DNA of 64,000 nucleotides, taken from Halorussus lipolyticus (GTDB lineage Archaea > Halobacteriota > Halobacteria > Halobacteriales > Haladaptataceae). Shown piece after piece: positions 35,505 through 45,565 of this stretch. The translations under genes and the position numbers were made by a program. Position 1 is the stretch's first letter. Each line of letters begins with the position of its first letter. The notes beneath the pieces are model-generated. The model made no database searches. It saw nothing but the letters and a program-made list of their open reading frames with translations, and was not told where the DNA came from. The DNA is taken from NCBI RefSeq assembly GCF_029338375.1, contig NZ_CP119807.1, positions 38,608 to 102,607 on the forward strand. Direction: 5' to 3'.

Positions 35505-37856
35505 ATGACTTCGGACCGCCCCGCCGACGAGCGCCCGGCAGTCGAAACTCTCACCGAGGAGTGGAACGTCCGCGGCGCAACCCTCCTGCGAGCGAAGGGG
35601 AGTCTGGACGCGACCACCCGGTTCGAGCGCAACAACTCGCCCGCGGTCCTCGCGTCCGCACTCGACCGGGCGTCGCGGACGGTCCGAGAGACCCCGCCGA
35701 ACCGGGACGGCTACGCCGTGCCGCTCCACGAACCCGGAACTCCCGTGACGACCGACGAGTACGTCCTCTGGCGGCCCGACTCCGAGCAAATCGGCTGGTA
35801 CGACACCAGTTTCGGCATCGACGGGACGGTTCGGTTCGTCTCGGTCGAGGACGCCGCCGAGACCACCATCGGCGACCGACTCAAGTACTGGCACCCGGAT
35901 TTGACCCCCGAGGCCGAGGAGCAACTCGAACGCTTCGAACTACCCGGTTCGGCGGTCGAACCCCAGTCCCGACTGTCGGACGACGAGCGCCGTGAGTTCT
36001 TCGAGGAGATGTACGAGTTCGTGAACGACGAGCGCGACGCCGAACAGCGCGCCAACCGGCAGAGACACGTCGAGACCGGTATCGAGACGCTGGTGGGGAA
36101 TGGCCTCGCAGTGGGACCGTTCGTCTCGCTCGGGCGGGTGAGCCATCCCAACAGCGTCGGGCGATTCCAGTTTCAAATTACGGAGGGCGGTCGGCACGGC
36201 GGTCGGCAGAGCGGTCGAGACGGAAGCGACACGGACCTCTACCGAGACGAGGAGATATACCCGGATAGCGTCTTTCTCGTGGACACGCTGGACGACGCCG
36301 ACCACTTCCCGCTGGCGGTGCGGACCACTTCGGTCGAAGGCTCCGTCCTGACGGTCAAAGCCGACAGGCGGTGTTCGCACAGTCCCTCGCTGGTCGAGGA
36401 GGCGCTGACCGGCGACGGCGAGTACTGGTTGACCCACTTGCTGAATCCGGTGCCCTTCGAGCGCCGGACCGAGGCGCTGGACCGGATACGCGACAACCAG
36501 TCGAAGCGCGACCTGCTGACCGGGAGTCGCCCCGCCGAGTTCTCTGCGGACCGCCTCTCGGTCCCGAGCGTCGAGATGGAACTCAACGAGTACCAACGGC
36601 AGGCGCTGAAGTGGGCCGACGACGCCGAGGACCTGCTGTGCATCCACGGCCCGCCGGGGACTGGCAAGACCCGGACGCTGACCGCCTACGTCCTCCACGC
36701 GGTCTGGCACGGCGATTCGGTCCTCGTGACCGCCCACTCGAATCAGGCCGTGGACAACCTGCTAGTGGGCGACAGCACGCTCGAAGAACCGGAACCCGGA
36801 ACGCTCCACGAAGTCGCGTGCCGGGAGAGTGAGGGCGACGGGGGCGAGACGGACAGCATCAGCATCGCTCGCGTCGGCCACAACTCCACGAACGAGGTCG
36901 TCAAGCGAAATTACGAGAACCGGTCGGTCGCCGAGGCCGACGTGGTGGCGGCCACGACCAGCGGGTCTGCCCAGTTCGACACCGACCGCTTCGACGTGGG
37001 CGTGGTGGACGAGGCCACGCAGGCGAGTCGCCCCGCGACGGCCATCGTCCTCGACTGCTCGCGCAAACTGATTCTGTCGGGCGACCACAAGCAACTCCCG
37101 CCCTACAGCGCCGCCGAACCCGGCGCGGACGGGGCAACCAACGCAGACGACGAGACCGAGGACGAGCAGACTCACACCTCGCTGTTCGAGTACCTGCTGG
37201 AGCGATACGGCGACGACATCTCGGTCCTGTTGGGGTGTCAGTACCGGATGCACGACGACATCGCCCGGTTCCCCAACGAACAGTTCTACGGCGGGAATCT
37301 GGAGACCGCCGACCGAAATCGGAACTGGCAAATCGGCGACTTGGACCCCCTCGTCGGCATCGACGTGGGCGGCGAGGAGTACCGCGAATCCGGCGGCGAC
37401 TCGCTCTACAATCCCCCGGAGGCCGAAGTGGTCGCGGAGGAAGTCCAAATCCTGACCGAGAACGGCGTCGCTCCCGAGGACGTCGGCGTCATCTCGATGT
37501 ACCGCGGACAGGTCGGACAGATTCGCTCGCAACTGAACCGGGCCGGAATCGAGGACCCGGACCGAATCACGGTCGATACCGTGGACTCGTTTCAGGGCGG
37601 TGAGCGCGAGGCCGTCGTGGTCTCGTTCGTCCGGAGCAACGACGCGGGCAGTAGCGGGTTCCTCGAACTCCCCGACGAGGGGCCGCGCCGGTTGAACGTC
37701 GCGCTGACCAGAGCGCGCAAGCGCCTCGTCCTCGTCGGCGACTGGGAGACGCTCTCGCAGGTGGCCGACCACCGAACCCCGGAGAATAGCTGTGCGGGTC
37801 TCTACGACGACCTCCGGAAGCGATTGGCCCGAGACGGACTGCTGAAGTCCCACTGA
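35505..37856 (+). CDS. SF1 (Dna2/UPF1-like) helicase
   Basis: A 783-residue protein. The N-terminal 370 residues are uncharacterised and may bind nucleic acid. The helicase core has Walker A GPPGTGKT near residue 383, motif Ic TAHSNQAVDNL, Walker B VVDEATQ near residue 500, GDHKQLPP, QYRMHDDI, DSFQGGEREAVVVSFVR, and motif VI LNVALTRARKRL. This places it with the UPF1/Dna2-like SF1B helicases. No nuclease motif is obvious. A role in RNA or DNA repair, or defence, is possible. It lies apart from the defence island, 4.6 kb upstream of its edge. Confidence 0.85.
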   Translation: MTSDRPADERPAVETLTEEWNVRGATLLRAKGSLDATTRFERNNSPAVLASALDRASRTVRETPPNRDGYAVPLHEPGTPVTTDEYVLWRPDSEQIGWYDTSFGIDGTVRFVSVEDAAETTIGDRLKYWHPDLTPEAEEQLERFELPGSAVEPQSRLSDDERREFFEEMYEFVNDERDAEQRANRQRHVETGIETLVGNGLAVGPFVSLGRVSHPNSVGRFQFQITEGGRHGGRQSGRDGSDTDLYRDEEIYPDSVFLVDTLDDADHFPLAVRTTSVEGSVLTVKADRRCSHSPSLVEEALTGDGEYWLTHLLNPVPFERRTEALDRIRDNQSKRDLLTGSRPAEFSADRLSVPSVEMELNEYQRQALKWADDAEDLLCIHGPPGTGKTRTLTAYVLHAVWHGDSVLVTAHSNQAVDNLLVGDSTLEEPEPGTLHEVACRESEGDGGETDSISIARVGHNSTNEVVKRNYENRSVAEADVVAATTSGSAQFDTDRFDVGVVDEATQASRPATAIVLDCSRKLILSGDHKQLPPYSAAEPGADGATNADDETEDEQTHTSLFEYLLERYGDDISVLLGCQYRMHDDIARFPNEQFYGGNLETADRNRNWQIGDLDPLVGIDVGGEEYRESGGDSLYNPPEAEVVAEEVQILTENGVAPEDVGVISMYRGQVGQIRSQLNRAGIEDPDRITVDTVDSFQGGEREAVVVSFVRSNDAGSSGFLELPDEGPRRLNVALTRARKRLVLVGDWETLSQVADHRTPENSCAGLYDDLRKRLARDGLLKSH

Positions 37857-38129
37857 CCGCGGACGCTCTCGTCCTCGGAACTGCCGGACCATCCCGTCCA
37901 AAAAATATCATATTTTCAACTTTTATACGATGATATTTGCAAATACGATTAGTGCAATTTCGTGAGAGATTTTCTTAATACTCCTATTATACTTGCGTAG
38001 CCTTCCAACATCGTCGTTTATCTGTTTCCAACATTCGGTATTTCTAGTTGAAACTACCGTATGTCTCGGTCTCAAACCGCACAAAATAGAAAAAATTTAT
38101 TGCGATATGAATTAAGGACTAAATAGCAC

Positions 38130-41100
38130 ATGGCAGACAATGACTCACCACTGGACGACAGCACGCTCAATCGGCGGGACTTCTTCGGCGGAGTCGGGGG
38201 ACTCCTCGCGGCCGCCGCCTACTCGGCCAGCGTCCCCGAATCGGTCGCTGGGCAGGTCACGTCGGGCGATAGCGCCGACGTACAGACCGTAACCTCGCCC
38301 GACGGGTCCATCGAGGTCACGCTTGACGTCTCCTCGGGCGTCCCGAACTACAGCGTCGCGTTCGGCGGGACGACGTACATCGACTCCTCGCCCATCGGAT
38401 TCAACTTCGCCGGGCAGGAGACGTTCGGCACCGGGATTACCGGGTCCGGGCCGGACATCACCGTCACGGGGAGCGAGACCGGGACTGCGACCGAAACGTG
38501 GACGCCCGAGTGGGGCGACTTCGATACGGTCTCGGAGGACTACGGCTACCTCACCCTCGGACTTGAGGAGACCAGCGGTCCGGGCCGGTCGGCAAACCTC
38601 CAAGTTCGAGTGTTCAACGACGGGTTCGGGTTCCGCGTCGTGTTCGACGACGAGTTCGGCGATTTCGTCGTCAGTTCCGAGAACACCGAGTTCAACTTCA
38701 GCGGGGACTACTCGTCGTGGTGGATTAAAAACGAGTTCGTCAACCCCCGGTTCGAGCAGGAGTACAACGAGTCGAACCTCAGCGATATTCCCGCCGGGTC
38801 ACGAACCATCCGGCCGAACGACAACACCGTCCGAAACGGGGCGCATACGCCGGTGACGATGCAGGCCGGAGACGGCACCTATCTCAGCGTCCACGAGTCG
38901 AACCTCGACGATTACGCAACCATGTCGCTGGCCTCCCAGTCGGACAACGGCGGCAAGGAGATGGCCGTCGAACTCGCGCCGCTTCCGAGCGGAAACAAGG
39001 TCTCGGCGACCGCACCCCACGTCACGCCGTGGCGGACCGTCCAAATCGGGACGACGCCCGGCGACCTCGTGGAGTCCCAACTCGTGCCACTGCTGGCCGA
39101 CGAGCGAGACGACTCGGTACTGCCGAGCGACGGAAGCGGCGGCGTCGATACGAGTTGGATTACCGCCCGGAAGTACATCGGCATCTGGTGGACGATGATA
39201 GCCGGGAGCGCGAAGTGGGAGTACAAGACCGACGCCGAGATTTCGAACAACGGCAACAACCCGGCCGAGTACATCCACGGTGCCAGAACCGAGCGGATGA
39301 AACGCTACCTCCGGTTCGCCAGCGAACACGGCATGGACAGCGTGCTGGTCGAAGGGTGGAACAAGGGCTGGGACACCTATCCCGGCGACGGGACCGGACT
39401 GGAGATGGGCGTCGGCGACTCCTACCCCGACTTCGACGTGCCCGCAGTCACCGACTACGGCGCGAACCTCTCGAACCCGGTCGAGATGACCATCCACAAC
39501 GAGACGGCCGGGAACGTCGTCAACTACGAGGACGAGATTCGGAACAACGACATCTTCGGCGGGTACGAGAGCGAGGGCATTCGCTCCATCAAGAACGGCT
39601 ACGTCTCGGACCCCGGCCTCGGCTTCGAGGGCGACGGTTCGACGGCCACCCACAACCAGCACTGCCAGACCGCGGTCAACCACCACCGGCTTGCGATTCG
39701 GGAGGCCGCCAAGGACCGCCAGATGCTCGAAATCCACGAGGGAATCAAGCCGACTGGAGAGATACGGACTTACCCGAACGTGGCGGCCCGAGAAGTCGTG
39801 AAAGCCCAAGAGTACGACGGGTTCAACGAACTCAGCACGAACGTCGGCCGGGACCACCACGTCCTCCTGCCGTTCACCCGGATGCTCGCCGGACCGACCA
39901 GCTATCAGCCCGGTATCTTCGACATCACGTTCAACGACAACTCCGACAGCCAGATTCAGACCACGCGAGCGAAGCAGTTGGCGATGTACCCGACCTACCT
40001 CGGGGGCCTTCAGATGGCGGCCGACCGCATCGAGGCCTACATCGACTCGTCGCTGTCGGTCGGCGAGTTCGTCCAAGCCCAAGCCGGTGACCTCGACGGG
40101 ATGATTACCGCCGACAAGTGGCGCAACTGCTACGGCGGTCACTACGTGCCCGTAGACCCCAACCGCGAACCGGACGGCGCGACGGTCTCGTTCACGGTCG
40201 AGGACGTGCCGAGCGCCGGCACTTACGACCTCCACCTGCGGTACGCCTGCGACGCCGAGGAGAACGCCCAAGCCGTCAAAAACAACGGCGGTCCCGAGGC
40301 CACGCTGGTCGTCAACGGGTCGGAACGGACGATTACGCCGTCGTACACCGACTACTGGGACTCGTGGGAGATTCACACCGTCTCGGTGAACTTGGACGCC
40401 GGCGACAACACGATTGCAATCAAACTCGGGGCGAACGACGTTGGCGGGTTCAACCTCAACACGGTCGCGGTCAGCGAATCGGGTGCCGGTTCGCCGGTGT
40501 CCGCCGCCTTCGAGAACATCGACCCGAGCAGGGAGAACTACGACACGGTGCCGGAGTTCGACTTCATCGAGAACGTGCCCGCCGACTGGGACGAGACGCG
40601 CGTCCTCGATTCGGCCATCGGCGAGTACATCGTCGTGGCCCGGCGGTCGGGCGACGAGTGGTACGTCGGCGCGATGACCGACGACACGAGTCGGGACCTC
40701 AGCGTCTCCTTGGACTTCCTGTCGTCCCAGTCCGACGGGTGGGCCGTCACGGAGTACACCGACGCGCCCGGTACCGACGTGGATAACAACCCGACCGAGG
40801 TCACTATCAACGACTTCCTCGTCTCGGCCGGCGACACCCTACAGATTTCGATGGGTGCCGGCGGCGGGACTGCGATGCGACTTCGGCCCGCCGACTCGTC
40901 GGGGACTACGGTCGCAAGCCTTAGCGACGCCGCGGGCGACGATTCGGGTCCCGGTTCGTACACCTACCCGACAGATAGCTCGTTCCAAAACGGCGCGTTC
41001 GACCTGCGGTCGTTCGAGGTGGTCGAGACAGATTCGACCTACGACTTCCGGTTCGAGGTGGCGAACCTCTACGACGCCTACGACTCGGGCAACTTCTCGC

Positions 41101-41570
41101 CTCACTACTTCACGGTCTGGCTCCGCGACCCGTCGCTTTCGGGCGGTTCGACCGCGGAGAACGGCGACCTGAACGTCACCGCCGAGTTCGCCGACCCGTG
41201 GCACTACCGGGTCACGGCGAGCGGCTACGACACCAGCGTCTACGATGCTAGCGGGAACGACCTGAGCGCGCCGACGCTCGTGGTGAACCTTTCGGCGAAC
41301 ACGGCCACCGTTTCGGTCGATAAGAGCGTCCTGAGCGACGTGACCATCGCCGAGAGCGAAGTCGTGCCGGTCGTCGGGTCCGAGAACTACGGCGCATTCC
41401 GGAACGTCGGGGCCGACACGACCCAGTGGCAGTTCGGCGGTGCCAAGAACGGTGCCGAGGGCAACGCGCCCCGAATCATCGACCTCGTGACGCCCGAGGG
41501 CGTGAGTCAGTCCGACGCGCTGGCTTACGACGGGACGACGCTCGCGCAGTTGCCGTTCACGCCGCTGTAG
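38130..41570 (+). CDS. Exported GH97 glycosidase with inserted CBM and C-terminal module
   Basis: An 1146-residue protein with a Tat signal NRRDFFGGVGGLL and hydrophobic stretch in the first 40 residues. Residues 45-650 follow the GH97 (SusB-like alpha-glucosidase/alpha-galactosidase) plan: an N-terminal beta-sandwich, a TIM barrel with ARKYIGIWW, LVEGWNKGWD, EIHEGIKPTGEIRTYPN and AKQLAMYPTY. A CBM6/35-like module (about 645-790, TYDLHLRYACDAEENAQ) interrupts the catalytic unit, which resumes with NVPADWDETRVLDSAIGEY. From about residue 940 a glucodextranase C-terminal-like module follows. Cleavage of alpha-linked sugars outside the cell is expected. AT-rich promoter-like sequence precedes the ATG, and an 8-bp inverted repeat (AATATCAT/ATGATATT) is at 37904-37937. 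Confidence 0.85.
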   Translation: MADNDSPLDDSTLNRRDFFGGVGGLLAAAAYSASVPESVAGQVTSGDSADVQTVTSPDGSIEVTLDVSSGVPNYSVAFGGTTYIDSSPIGFNFAGQETFGTGITGSGPDITVTGSETGTATETWTPEWGDFDTVSEDYGYLTLGLEETSGPGRSANLQVRVFNDGFGFRVVFDDEFGDFVVSSENTEFNFSGDYSSWWIKNEFVNPRFEQEYNESNLSDIPAGSRTIRPNDNTVRNGAHTPVTMQAGDGTYLSVHESNLDDYATMSLASQSDNGGKEMAVELAPLPSGNKVSATAPHVTPWRTVQIGTTPGDLVESQLVPLLADERDDSVLPSDGSGGVDTSWITARKYIGIWWTMIAGSAKWEYKTDAEISNNGNNPAEYIHGARTERMKRYLRFASEHGMDSVLVEGWNKGWDTYPGDGTGLEMGVGDSYPDFDVPAVTDYGANLSNPVEMTIHNETAGNVVNYEDEIRNNDIFGGYESEGIRSIKNGYVSDPGLGFEGDGSTATHNQHCQTAVNHHRLAIREAAKDRQMLEIHEGIKPTGEIRTYPNVAAREVVKAQEYDGFNELSTNVGRDHHVLLPFTRMLAGPTSYQPGIFDITFNDNSDSQIQTTRAKQLAMYPTYLGGLQMAADRIEAYIDSSLSVGEFVQAQAGDLDGMITADKWRNCYGGHYVPVDPNREPDGATVSFTVEDVPSAGTYDLHLRYACDAEENAQAVKNNGGPEATLVVNGSERTITPSYTDYWDSWEIHTVSVNLDAGDNTIAIKLGANDVGGFNLNTVAVSESGAGSPVSAAFENIDPSRENYDTVPEFDFIENVPADWDETRVLDSAIGEYIVVARRSGDEWYVGAMTDDTSRDLSVSLDFLSSQSDGWAVTEYTDAPGTDVDNNPTEVTINDFLVSAGDTLQISMGAGGGTAMRLRPADSSGTTVASLSDAAGDDSGPGSYTYPTDSSFQNGAFDLRSFEVVETDSTYDFRFEVANLYDAYDSGNFSPHYFTVWLRDPSLSGGSTAENGDLNVTAEFADPWHYRVTASGYDTSVYDASGNDLSAPTLVVNLSANTATVSVDKSVLSDVTIAESEVVPVVGSENYGAFRNVGADTTQWQFGGAKNGAEGNAPRIIDLVTPEGVSQSDALAYDGTTLAQLPFTPL

Positions 41571-41789
41571 GCGAGCGATTCCCGCCGCGCTCGGGCGGTC
41601 GGTCGGCGTCGCACCGAGCGCGTCGGACTCTCGCAAGCGCCTTCGAGACACCTAAATATTTCTTTACACCTTACTCTCCTGTCTTTCGAGAATCTTTACA
41701 ATTGTTCTACCACCACCCGACGCGGCGTCCTCGCGCCCGCGGAGAACGACTCCGCGAACCCTTTACTCTCCGACCGCGTGGCTCCTCGT

Positions 41790-42425
41790 ATGGAACCACC
41801 CGAGGACGTGCAACCGGAGGACAACCACGAGTACTGGGCCAATCGCTCCGACGAGTTCTCGCCGGGCTACTACGCCGAAATCGGCCAGAACGAGGTGACC
41901 GAAACCCTCTCTGCGGTCTTCGACCACTACGTGAACACCGACGCCGAAATCCTCGAAGTCGGTTGTAGCTCCGGTCGTCACCTCGCACACCTGCTGGACC
42001 GCGGGTACAAGAACCTGACCGGCATCGACATCAACGACGACTCTTTCGACGTGATGGAAGACCACTACCCCCGACTCGCCGAGACCGGAACCTTCCACAC
42101 CGGCGCAATCGAGGACCTCGTGCCAGAGTTCGCGGACGGCGAGTTCGACGTGATTTACTCCGTCGAGACGCTTCAGCACGTCCACCCCGACAACAAGTGG
42201 GTGTTCGAGGAGTTAGCCCGCGTCTCCGCCGACCTGCTGATTACCGCCGAGAACGAGGGCAACAGTCCTCAGCGAGGCCGGGAAGGGTGCGAGGTAAGCA
42301 TCGTCCACGACGATTTCCCGCTGTACCACCGCAACTGGAAGGACGAGTTCGCCGACCTGAACGCGGCCCAACTGCTCTGCGAACCCGGCAAGCGCGACAC
42401 GGTGCGGGTGTTTCGGGTTCTCTGA
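41790..42425 (+). CDS. Class I SAM-dependent methyltransferase
   Basis: A protein of about 211 residues with a Rossmann methyltransferase fold. SAM motif I is ILEVGCSSGRHLAHL near residue 55, the acidic end of strand 2 is in GIDINDDSF, and motif IV is FDVIYSVETLQHV. The C-terminus looks like a small-molecule methyltransferase. The start at 41790 follows a T-rich box near 41761 by about 30 bases. A GTG at 41778 is the alternative. The substrate is unknown. It is the last ordinary gene before the defence island. Confidence 0.82.
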   Translation: MEPPEDVQPEDNHEYWANRSDEFSPGYYAEIGQNEVTETLSAVFDHYVNTDAEILEVGCSSGRHLAHLLDRGYKNLTGIDINDDSFDVMEDHYPRLAETGTFHTGAIEDLVPEFADGEFDVIYSVETLQHVHPDNKWVFEELARVSADLLITAENEGNSPQRGREGCEVSIVHDDFPLYHRNWKDEFADLNAAQLLCEPGKRDTVRVFRVL

Positions 42426-42444
42426 CCCCACTGCGGATTCGCTG

Positions 42445-43635
42445 TCACCGACAGGTCCGACACCCGAGACCGGTGGCGGTCACCCGAATCGGGTTCCGTG
42501 CGGTGAGTCGCTCTCCACAGCAGTCACACCGCACGTCGTCGGTCACTCCTGCACCGACCGCGTAGGGAGCGCGGAGGGTTTCGGACCGGCCGTCGTCGCG
42601 CACCGTCAGGTCGATTTCGCCACGCTCGTAGGTGACGACGGTTCCCGCGACGAGTTCGGTCGCTATCTCGACAGCGTGTCGGTCGTAGATTTCCCGGCGT
42701 TTCTCGGCGTACCCGCGCTCTCTCTCCCGGCGGGCCTCGTCGAGTGCTGTCTGCACGTCCTCCTTTTCGGCCTTGAGTTCTTGGCGTTCTTCGAGGACCG
42801 CCACCCGACGCTCGTCGGAGCGGACCCCCTCGGCCTCGGTCGCCACGTCCCGGAGGCGGTCGGCCAGCGAGCGCACTTCGTCTCGGAGTTCCTCGATGCG
42901 CTGTTCCCGGAGTCGGCGATACTCCTCGAACTCGGATTCGGCGGCGCGAGACGCCGACCGGCGGATGTCGTCTATCTCGTCCCGGACCGCTTCGAGTGCG
43001 GTTCGTTGCGCGGTGTCGGCGGCGTCGGCCAGTTTCTCGGTCGAAATCGGCGCGTCGTCGGTCTCGGTCGCTGTCGCCGCCCCGCGAGGAGGCCCCGATT
43101 GCAGTCCGTAGAACTCCTCGACCAGTAACTCCGCGACCCCCGGAAGCGGGTCCTCGGATTCGACGTCGAGCGCCACCGCCTCCAGCAACTGGGTCTGGTA
43201 CTCGCTGACGGTCTCCACGTCGATTCGGACGAGCGCCCAGAGGCCCGTCCGGTCGTAGTACGGACTGAACGTCGCGTCCGCCACGTCGGCGCTACTCTCG
43301 GCGACCCACGAGGGGTACCGATAGTCGCCGTCGAGGAGGTCCTTCGTCAGGGCGACTCGACCCGCGGGAGCCATCTCGGCGGCCTCGGCGAGGAGTCGGC
43401 GGGCGAACTCGCTCTGTGGGGTCAGCGCCCGTTCCGACTCGTCGCTGGCCGGTCGGTCGGGGCCGACCGCGACCTCGAACTCCCGTTCGTCGGCGAAATC
43501 CACATCGACGTGCGCGGGCAAGTTCACCCGCCACCGGGCGTCCGATTCGCGGACCGACGCCCCGAGGCCCGTCAGGTACTCTCGGGCGAACGCCTCCAGC
43601 GCGGACTGGGTGACGGGATGGGCCGCGTCAGTCAT
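42445..43635 (-). CDS. Coiled-coil protein with C-terminal zinc finger, helicase partner
   Basis: A 396-residue protein with no named family. Residues 1-170 are a globular acidic part. Residues 205-330 are a long Arg/Glu-rich coiled coil (EEYRRLREQRIEELRDEV). The C-terminus holds a zinc finger with CDCCGERL and CRTCR. Its ATG overlaps the helicase stop by eight bases, so the two are produced together. I infer that it recognises DNA or tethers the helicase, as an accessory factor of the island. Confidence 0.65.
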   Translation of the reverse strand: MTDAAHPVTQSALEAFAREYLTGLGASVRESDARWRVNLPAHVDVDFADEREFEVAVGPDRPASDESERALTPQSEFARRLLAEAAEMAPAGRVALTKDLLDGDYRYPSWVAESSADVADATFSPYYDRTGLWALVRIDVETVSEYQTQLLEAVALDVESEDPLPGVAELLVEEFYGLQSGPPRGAATATETDDAPISTEKLADAADTAQRTALEAVRDEIDDIRRSASRAAESEFEEYRRLREQRIEELRDEVRSLADRLRDVATEAEGVRSDERRVAVLEERQELKAEKEDVQTALDEARRERERGYAEKRREIYDRHAVEIATELVAGTVVTYERGEIDLTVRDDGRSETLRAPYAVGAGVTDDVRCDCCGERLTARNPIRVTATGLGCRTCR

Positions 43636-45385
43636 CGCCCACCCCGAGGTCGAAACTCTCGAAGACGCCGGTGTTGAACCGCTCTACCTTCCGGGAGAGT
43701 TCGTGCTGTTCGCCGAGGTCTATCGCCATCTCCTCGAAGTCGTTTTCGAGTTCGACCTCGGAGTCGGCGGCGGTGAGACGCTCGAAAATCTGGTCTTCGA
43801 AGCTCGTGCCGGAGTCTTCGAGGCGCGTGAGGACGGTACTCAGTTCGCCGACCGTCTGCTGGAACAGGTCGATTTTGTGGTAGAGTTTGTCGAGGACGTA
43901 CTCCTCGATGGTGTCTCTCAGTGCCATGTTGAAGACGTACACCTCGCGGTTCTGGCCGATTCGGTGGATGCGGCCGATTCGCTGTTCGACCGTCATCGGG
44001 TTCCACGGCAGGTCGTAGTTCACCATGACGTTGCAGAACTGGAGGTTGCGCCCCTCGTTCATCGCGTCGGTGGAGACGAGGACGCCGCCGTCGTCGCGGA
44101 AGGCCTCGATTATCTCCTCTTTCTCCTGACTCGAATGGCCGCCGTGGAAGGCGTGGGTCTCGTAGCCTCGTTCCGCCAGCGTTTCGACCACTCGGCGTTG
44201 GGTCGGCCGGAACTGGGTGAACACGATGACCCGACCCATCTCGACGTGTTCGCGGGCCTCCGCCACGATGTCGAGGAGTCGTCGTCGCTTCGTGACCGTC
44301 TCGATGTCGTCTATCCGGTCGAGAATCGCGTCCAACTTCTCGCGGTGGGCGGGGTCGGTCCGGTCGTCGAGTTGTTTGCGGACGGTGCCCTCCAGCGCGG
44401 CGGGGCTACTGACGACTTCCTTCTGGAGGAGCATCAAAACGAGTTTCTGCCCACTGCCGTCGTCGTAGGCGCTCCGAACGTAGTCCGAAACCGACTCGTA
44501 GAGGCCCAGCTCGGCGTCGGTGGGTTCGAAGCGTCGGGTGTCGATAACCCGGTCGGTGAAGTCGATGTCGGTGTCGTCGCGGCGGTTCCGAATCATCACC
44601 TGATTCAGTCGGTGCTGGAGTTCCTCGCGGTTGACCAGCGTCTCTTGGCCGTCGTCCACGAAGTAGCGGTGGAAGGTCTCCCGACTGCCGAACAGGCCGG
44701 GGCGCAACAGCGAGACGACGTTGTAGAGGTCCGTGAGTTCGTTCTGAATTGGAGTCGCGGTGAGGAAGAAGGCGTAGTCGTAGGTGAGACCATCGACCAG
44801 CGCGTACCGGTCGGTGTCCTCGTTTTTGACGTAGTGGGCCTCGTCCATCACCAGCACGTCCCAGTCCCGGCCGAGGACGGCGGCGCGGTGGCGGTCGCTC
44901 TTGGCGGTGTCGATACTGGCGATAACCCGGTCGTGGGCGTCGAACCCCTCGAACTCGCTGTCGTAGTTCGAGACGAACGGCAGGCCGAACTTCTCGCGGA
45001 GTTCGCCCTGCCACTGCTTGGCGAGTTGGGCGGGGGTCAAAATTAGCACCGAGTCGTCGGTCCGGCGGTAGTGCATCTCCTTGAGAATCATGCCGACTTC
45101 GATGGTCTTGCCCAGTCCTACCTCGTCGGCGAGGAGCGCCCGGCCGTCCATCTCGAACAGCGCGCGGTGGGCGGCGTCCACCTGATGTTCGAGGAGTTTG
45201 ACCTCCTCGTCGTCCACGCTGGCGAGCGACCGGAGTTCGGCGTCGGGTTGGCCCGCGAGGAGGCGGTTGGCGACGACGGACTGGCGGTGGAAGGACAAGT
45301 CCGGCGTCCCGGCGTCGGCGTCCGCCACCACCGGGTCGGGGTCGTGGTGCGTGACCTCGACGGAAACGAGGTCTGGGTCGTCCAT
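43628..45385 (-). CDS. SNF2-family (RapA/HepA-like) helicase
   Basis: A protein of about 585 residues. Its motifs are LADEVGLGKTIEVGMI (Walker A near residue 105), DEAHYVKNED (motif II), LTATPIQN (III), VFTQFRPTQ (IV), STDAMNEGRNLQ (V) and QRIGRIHRIGQNREVYVF (VI). It is a bare SNF2 motor like the COG0553 helicases of type-3 BREX and DISARM. The ATG at 45385 is supported by an AT-rich box about 28 bases upstream (CTATTTGAC on the minus strand). It is translationally coupled to the zinc coiled-coil gene and follows the first DUF1156 methylase on the same strand. Confidence 0.88.
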   Translation of the reverse strand: MDDPDLVSVEVTHHDPDPVVADADAGTPDLSFHRQSVVANRLLAGQPDAELRSLASVDDEEVKLLEHQVDAAHRALFEMDGRALLADEVGLGKTIEVGMILKEMHYRRTDDSVLILTPAQLAKQWQGELREKFGLPFVSNYDSEFEGFDAHDRVIASIDTAKSDRHRAAVLGRDWDVLVMDEAHYVKNEDTDRYALVDGLTYDYAFFLTATPIQNELTDLYNVVSLLRPGLFGSRETFHRYFVDDGQETLVNREELQHRLNQVMIRNRRDDTDIDFTDRVIDTRRFEPTDAELGLYESVSDYVRSAYDDGSGQKLVLMLLQKEVVSSPAALEGTVRKQLDDRTDPAHREKLDAILDRIDDIETVTKRRRLLDIVAEAREHVEMGRVIVFTQFRPTQRRVVETLAERGYETHAFHGGHSSQEKEEIIEAFRDDGGVLVSTDAMNEGRNLQFCNVMVNYDLPWNPMTVEQRIGRIHRIGQNREVYVFNMALRDTIEEYVLDKLYHKIDLFQQTVGELSTVLTRLEDSGTSFEDQIFERLTAADSEVELENDFEEMAIDLGEQHELSRKVERFNTGVFESFDLGVGDD

Positions 45386-45473
45386 AGTAGCAGGCAATCG
45401 CCTACCTGTCAAATAGGTTGTGCAGTACGGTGGCGACGTATTAAGGATGGGAAAATATGTGTTTAGAAAACGT

Positions 45474-45492
45474 ATTTATTGCTCAAATAAAT
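45474..45492. promoter_or_regulatory. AT-rich inverted repeat between methylase 1 and helicase
   Basis: ATTTATT, five bases, then AATAAAT form a perfect 7-bp stem. It may be a terminator for the methylase gene or an operator near the helicase promoter. Confidence 0.4.
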
Positions 45493-45565
45493 GGTGAGTG
45501 ATTTTTCGCGGGGAGTCGCTTCGACTGTCCAGCGTCCCGTCCGGCGCGGCGTCCGCCCGGCGGAG

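Noticed and set aside
38799..40376. 525-codon minus-strand frame
   Set aside because: It lies inside the GH97 gene, has no family pattern, and the sense strand has clear domains.
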